Source of the DNA: Baffinella frigidus
Taxonomy: Eukaryota > Cryptophyceae > Cryptomonadales > Baffinellaceae
Assembly (NCBI GenBank): GCA_026770585.1
Contig: MU646997.1
Location: 229,449 to 242,939, forward strand
DNA length: 13,491 nt
Direction of reading: 5' to 3'
Shown: positions 10,001 to 12,881 of the stretch, in pieces
Position numbering within the stretch: position 1 is the stretch's first letter
Layout of the letters: each line of letters opens with the position of its first letter
Position numbers and translations under genes: made by a program
Notes under the pieces: generated by a model
What the model was told of the DNA's origin: nothing
Seen by the model: the letters and a program-made list of their open reading frames with translations, nothing else
The model's database searches: none

Positions 10001-12748
10001 GGAAAATGGCTGAAGCCGCATCCTCGATTTGGTCTACTCTTTAGGGGGTTCGTCGAAGCAATGCACCGAGTCTAGCTCTGCCTCATTCGGGTTGGCTGAC
10101 TATTCTTCAGTTGACATTCTTAGGTTGACATTCTTAAGTTAACGGGTGTGTGGTCCCGACCGCCCAGGCCCCTCCCTTCTCCTCTACTTGTAAAGCGAAA
10201 ACATTGCTTTACAGGAAAGGTAAAGAGGAAAGCCACTCGAGAATGCTAGAGGGGCCTATTTACATGTGGGGTTGTAAATATTTGTACCAGGATAAGGTAA
10301 AGTAACCTCCTGACTGTGCAATTTGAGCAGAGTCACGTGACTATTCAACGAAAGTTACTACACAAATGCCCACTTTTAAAAGCACATCGGTTTTAAATAG
10401 GCCCCTCTAGCGTTCTCGAGTGGAGGGCCTAGCGGTTGCGATTCGGCAACCTGTTGTCGCGTCAACCAATTAGCAGACACCGGTGACTTTAGGAATGTGT
10501 CCAAAGTTGATTCTGGCCCGGTAAAAACGCCAAAAGTCAACAATTCTCTCCCGGAAATCCGGGCGCTTGAAATCCGGGCGAGAAAGGCACCGGTGGCTGC
10601 TAAGTAGATAGTAGTACAGAAGAAGGATTCTTCAATGCAGGCCCTCCCACGCCAGAGTGCAGGAGGGTGTTCATTTTTTTCAACCGCGTTTAAACGCGGT
10701 TGTTGACTTTTGAAAATCACTGCCTTGAAGGGGAATTGACTTTTGGCGACCCCGTCGAAGACTCTGGCGTGGTCTCATCCTAATACTTGGGCTTCTCACC
10801 CTGATGTCTGCTTGGTTTGTGGGTTGAAATAACCCTAAACCCTGATTCCTGAACCCGAAACCCCAAATCCCAATCCCAAACCCCAAGTCCTAAACCCCCA
10901 AACCCTGAACCCTGAACCCTAAACCCTTAACAACTAAACCCTAAACAACTAAAACAACTAAAACCTAAAGAAAACGCCAACTCAAACACAACTCAAACCT
11001 AATCGAAACCCTAACCGACACTAATCAAACCCCTAACAAACCCCAACCGACGCAACCTAATCGAACCCCTGACCGACGCATCCCCCTTGAGCATCAAGTG
11101 TTTTCCTCGCGCCAGTTCTTACCACACGGTGGACTACGAATCTTTCATCAAAAGTCAACTTGCCTGAAGATAATTAACTTGAAGGATTTTTCTAATGCGA
11201 ATTGGTCACGTAACACCCCGGAATCCGGGGTGAACGACACTCTCGTAGCCCACCGAGTGATTTGTCGGCTGGGCCGAGCTCGTCCAACAACTTTTGAAAC
11301 AACACACAACTTTTGACGCGACCCCCTGAGCCTCAGCACCTTTTGCCGCGAACGCTAAACAACCCTAACCGACAGAGGAGCTCCTCTGTCCTGCGCAGCA
11401 AGTGTTTTTGTCGCGCCAACTGAAACACAACTCAAACCTTATCAAAAAAGACCCCCTGAGGTCCTAGGCAGGTCCTAGGGCCCTACGGTACATGTAGGGC
11501 GCATGAGCCTACTAACCGACGCGACCCCCCTCTATCCTGAGCAGCAAGTGTTTTCTTCCTAATCTGAACCCTAACCGACCCAATCAAACCCCTAACCGCC
11601 GCTAATCAGAACCCTAACAAACCCTAACCGACGCAACCTAATCAAAACCCTAACCGACCCTGAGCAGCAAGTGTTTTCTTCGCGCCAGTTCGTATGTGCA
11701 TCCTGAGTCGAGCTCGTCCAACAACTTTTGAAACAACACACAACTTTTGACGCGATCCCCCTGAACATCAACAACTTTTGACACGACCCCCCTGAGCCTC
11801 AACAACTTTTCACACAATCCCCCGGAGCCTGAACAACTTCCCCCCTCCGTCCTGCGCAGCAAGTGTTTTCGTCGCGCCAGTTCGTATTTGTCGGCTGGGT
11901 TGAGCTCGTCCAAAACAAGGCCGCGAGACGACACGTAACCACCCCCCCCCCTTAAACCCTAAAAATCAAAACATAACGCTACACCCTAAACCTCAAATGC
12001 TGGATGGAGCTTGTCCAAAACAAGGCCGCCAGACGACACGTAACCCCCCCCCCTCCTAAACACTAAACCCTAAACCTTAAACCCTAAACACTAGCCCTAC
12101 ACCCTAAACCCCAAACCCTTAACCCTAGCCCTACACCCTAAAACCTCAACCCCAAACCCTTAACCTCAGACCCTAGCCCTACATCCTACACCCTAAATCC
12201 TCATCCAGAACCATTGATCGAGACGATACGTACACCCCTCCCCCCCCTGCCTCCTAAACCCCAAACCCAGCTTATCTTGAAACCTACCTTATAATCCCCA
12301 AAGCCCAATCCATAAACCCCAAACCCTAAACCCTGGACTTTGAACCCTGGTTGGCTGCCCAAACCCTAAACTACGCTCAATCAGAACAGAAAAAGACTCG
12401 ATGAGGGAAAACTTGAATCTCAACTAGGACGACAGGAAGTCAAAAGGTAACCAATTGACTTTATGCAGGGTTACCAAAAGTCAACCAATCAACTTTCCTT
12501 CCAGGTGGAATGGCTCACGCGGCGGCGCGTGGACCTGCGGCTGCTGCGGCTCTCCTTCGACTTCCTGCAGCACGGCGTCATTCGCCGCGGCGCGGACGCC
12601 CAGGAGTACCTCAGGTGCTTTCTAGAGGGGTTGCTCGCGAAGAAGGACACACACTGCCCTAGGGTCCTACGGTAGGCCCGGTCCTAGGAGCCTACCTTCA
12701 CGGCGTCATTCACCGCTGGGCGGACGCCCATGAATATCTCAGGTATGT

Positions 12749-12796
<48 letters not shown>

Positions 12797-12842
12797 TATA
12801 CATATAAAGGTTTATATAGTATGGTATACGGTATCATATATG

Positions 12843-12881
<39 letters not shown>

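Noticed and set aside
10376-10720. 114-residue minus-strand frame
   Set aside because: It is made of the ends of three separate inverted-repeat elements.
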